Below are positions 63,707 through 64,000 of a stretch of 64,000 nt of DNA, one piece after another. The DNA comes from Pseudoalteromonas espejiana DSM 9414 (GTDB taxonomy: Bacteria; Pseudomonadota; Gammaproteobacteria; Enterobacterales; Alteromonadaceae), in contig NZ_CP011028.1 in assembly GCF_002221525.1 (NCBI RefSeq), positions 321,001-385,000 on the forward strand. The letters are read 5' to 3'. Positions within the stretch are counted from its first letter, which is position 1; every line of letters begins with the position of its first letter. The translations under genes and the position numbers were made by a program. The notes beneath the pieces were generated by a model. The model searched no databases and was not told where the DNA came from. It was given only the letters and a program-made list of their open reading frames with translations.

Positions 63707-64000
63707 ATGACCGCATCTTCACTTAATTCACGAGAAAAGCGCGCCGCTGTATCGCTGGCGAGTGTGTTTGCATTTAGAATGCTCGGCTTGTTTATGCTGA
63801 TGCCTGTATTGGCTATTTATGGCCAATCGCTTGATGGTTTTTCGCCTATGTGGATAGGTTTTGCAATTGGTGCTTATGGTTTAACCCAAGCTGTATTACA
63901 AATCCCTATGGGGCGTTTGTCAGATAAAATAGGCCGTAAAAAAGTAATTGTTGGTGGCTTAGTTGTGTTTGCGCTGGGCTCTGTTATTGCTGCACTTGCC
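63707..64000 (+). CDS. MFS transporter (3' end cut by window edge)
   Basis: The first 98 residues of a major facilitator superfamily protein. TM1 includes SVFAFRMLGLFMLMPVLAIY, TM2 WIGFAIGAYGLTQAVLQIP, followed by the loop GRLSDKIGRKKVIVGG, which is the MFS motif A (GxLaDrxGrkk). It resembles the YajR-like group. In many gammaproteobacteria uvrA is divergent from such a gene followed by ssb, which would lie just beyond the window. The substrate is unknown. Confidence 0.9.
   Translation, partial: MTASSLNSREKRAAVSLASVFAFRMLGLFMLMPVLAIYGQSLDGFSPMWIGFAIGAYGLTQAVLQIPMGRLSDKIGRKKVIVGGLVVFALGSVIAALA

Noticed and set aside
1..64000. CRISPR arrays, tRNA or rRNA genes, prophage or insertion-sequence genes
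   Set aside because: No direct-repeat arrays, no cloverleaf or rRNA sequence recognised, and no transposase, integrase or phage structural gene seen by reading.

Overview
The window is a stretch of a gammaproteobacterial chromosome of low to moderate GC. Gene content, protein sequences and gene order point to the Alteromonadales, most likely Pseudoalteromonas; this assignment is an inference from protein recognition and order, not from a search. Almost all of it is core genome. I see no prophage, insertion sequence, CRISPR array, rRNA or tRNA. It opens inside polA and ends inside an MFS transporter gene.

Layout. (1) 1-9.7 kb is an expanded version of the enterobacterial block polA - spf (Spot 42) - engB - csrC - yihI - hemN. 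Here a yceI-like gene, a DUF1285 gene and cytochrome c4 have been added. The two non-coding gaps fall where spf and csrC sit in E. coli, and both carry convincing small-RNA structure. A possible 37-residue ORF ends on the yihI start codon, and hemN has a site of the type used by FNR. (2) 9.7-18.4 kb holds darP/pmbA, the helicase loader dciA, an M13 lipoprotein peptidase, a NahK-like sugar kinase, mutT and secA. (3) 18.4-21.9 kb holds a palindromic repeat element, a dCACHE-type chemoreceptor and an SDR protein. (4) 21.9-30.1 kb is a histidine-utilisation locus, hutUH / hutC / hutI / hutG, with two matching palindromic operators. A membrane GGDEF-EAL protein with decayed active sites lies directly behind hutI. 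(5) 30.2-34.8 kb holds rraA, a PAP2 phosphatase coupled to an MJ1255-type glycosyltransferase, a second chemoreceptor and a DUF971 gene. (6) 34.9-40 kb holds hslVU, ftsN, priA and rpmE with a structured leader. (7) 40.5-46 kb holds malic enzyme behind a palindrome-rich gap, then metJ / metB-metL with met boxes between them. (8) 46-60.6 kb holds mrcA, divergent from pilMNOPQ - aroK - aroB - damX - dam - rpe - gph - trpS, plus an inserted two-gene antisense pair. (9) uvrA, divergent from an MFS gene, closes the window.

How the parts work together. The hut enzymes take histidine through urocanate, imidazolonepropionate and formiminoglutamate to glutamate, under HutC control. MetJ would repress its own gene and metBL. 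The pil genes build the type IV pilus alignment complex and secretin. HslUV, DarP, RraA and the two candidate sRNAs act in protein or RNA turnover and global regulation.

The features most worth a second look are the CsrB/C-like RNA at about 5928-6287, the Spot 42-like RNA at about 2811-2924, the small ORF at 6337-6450, the palindrome cluster at 40185-40371, the degenerate c-di-GMP protein in the hut locus, and the palindromic repeat at 18777-18936.
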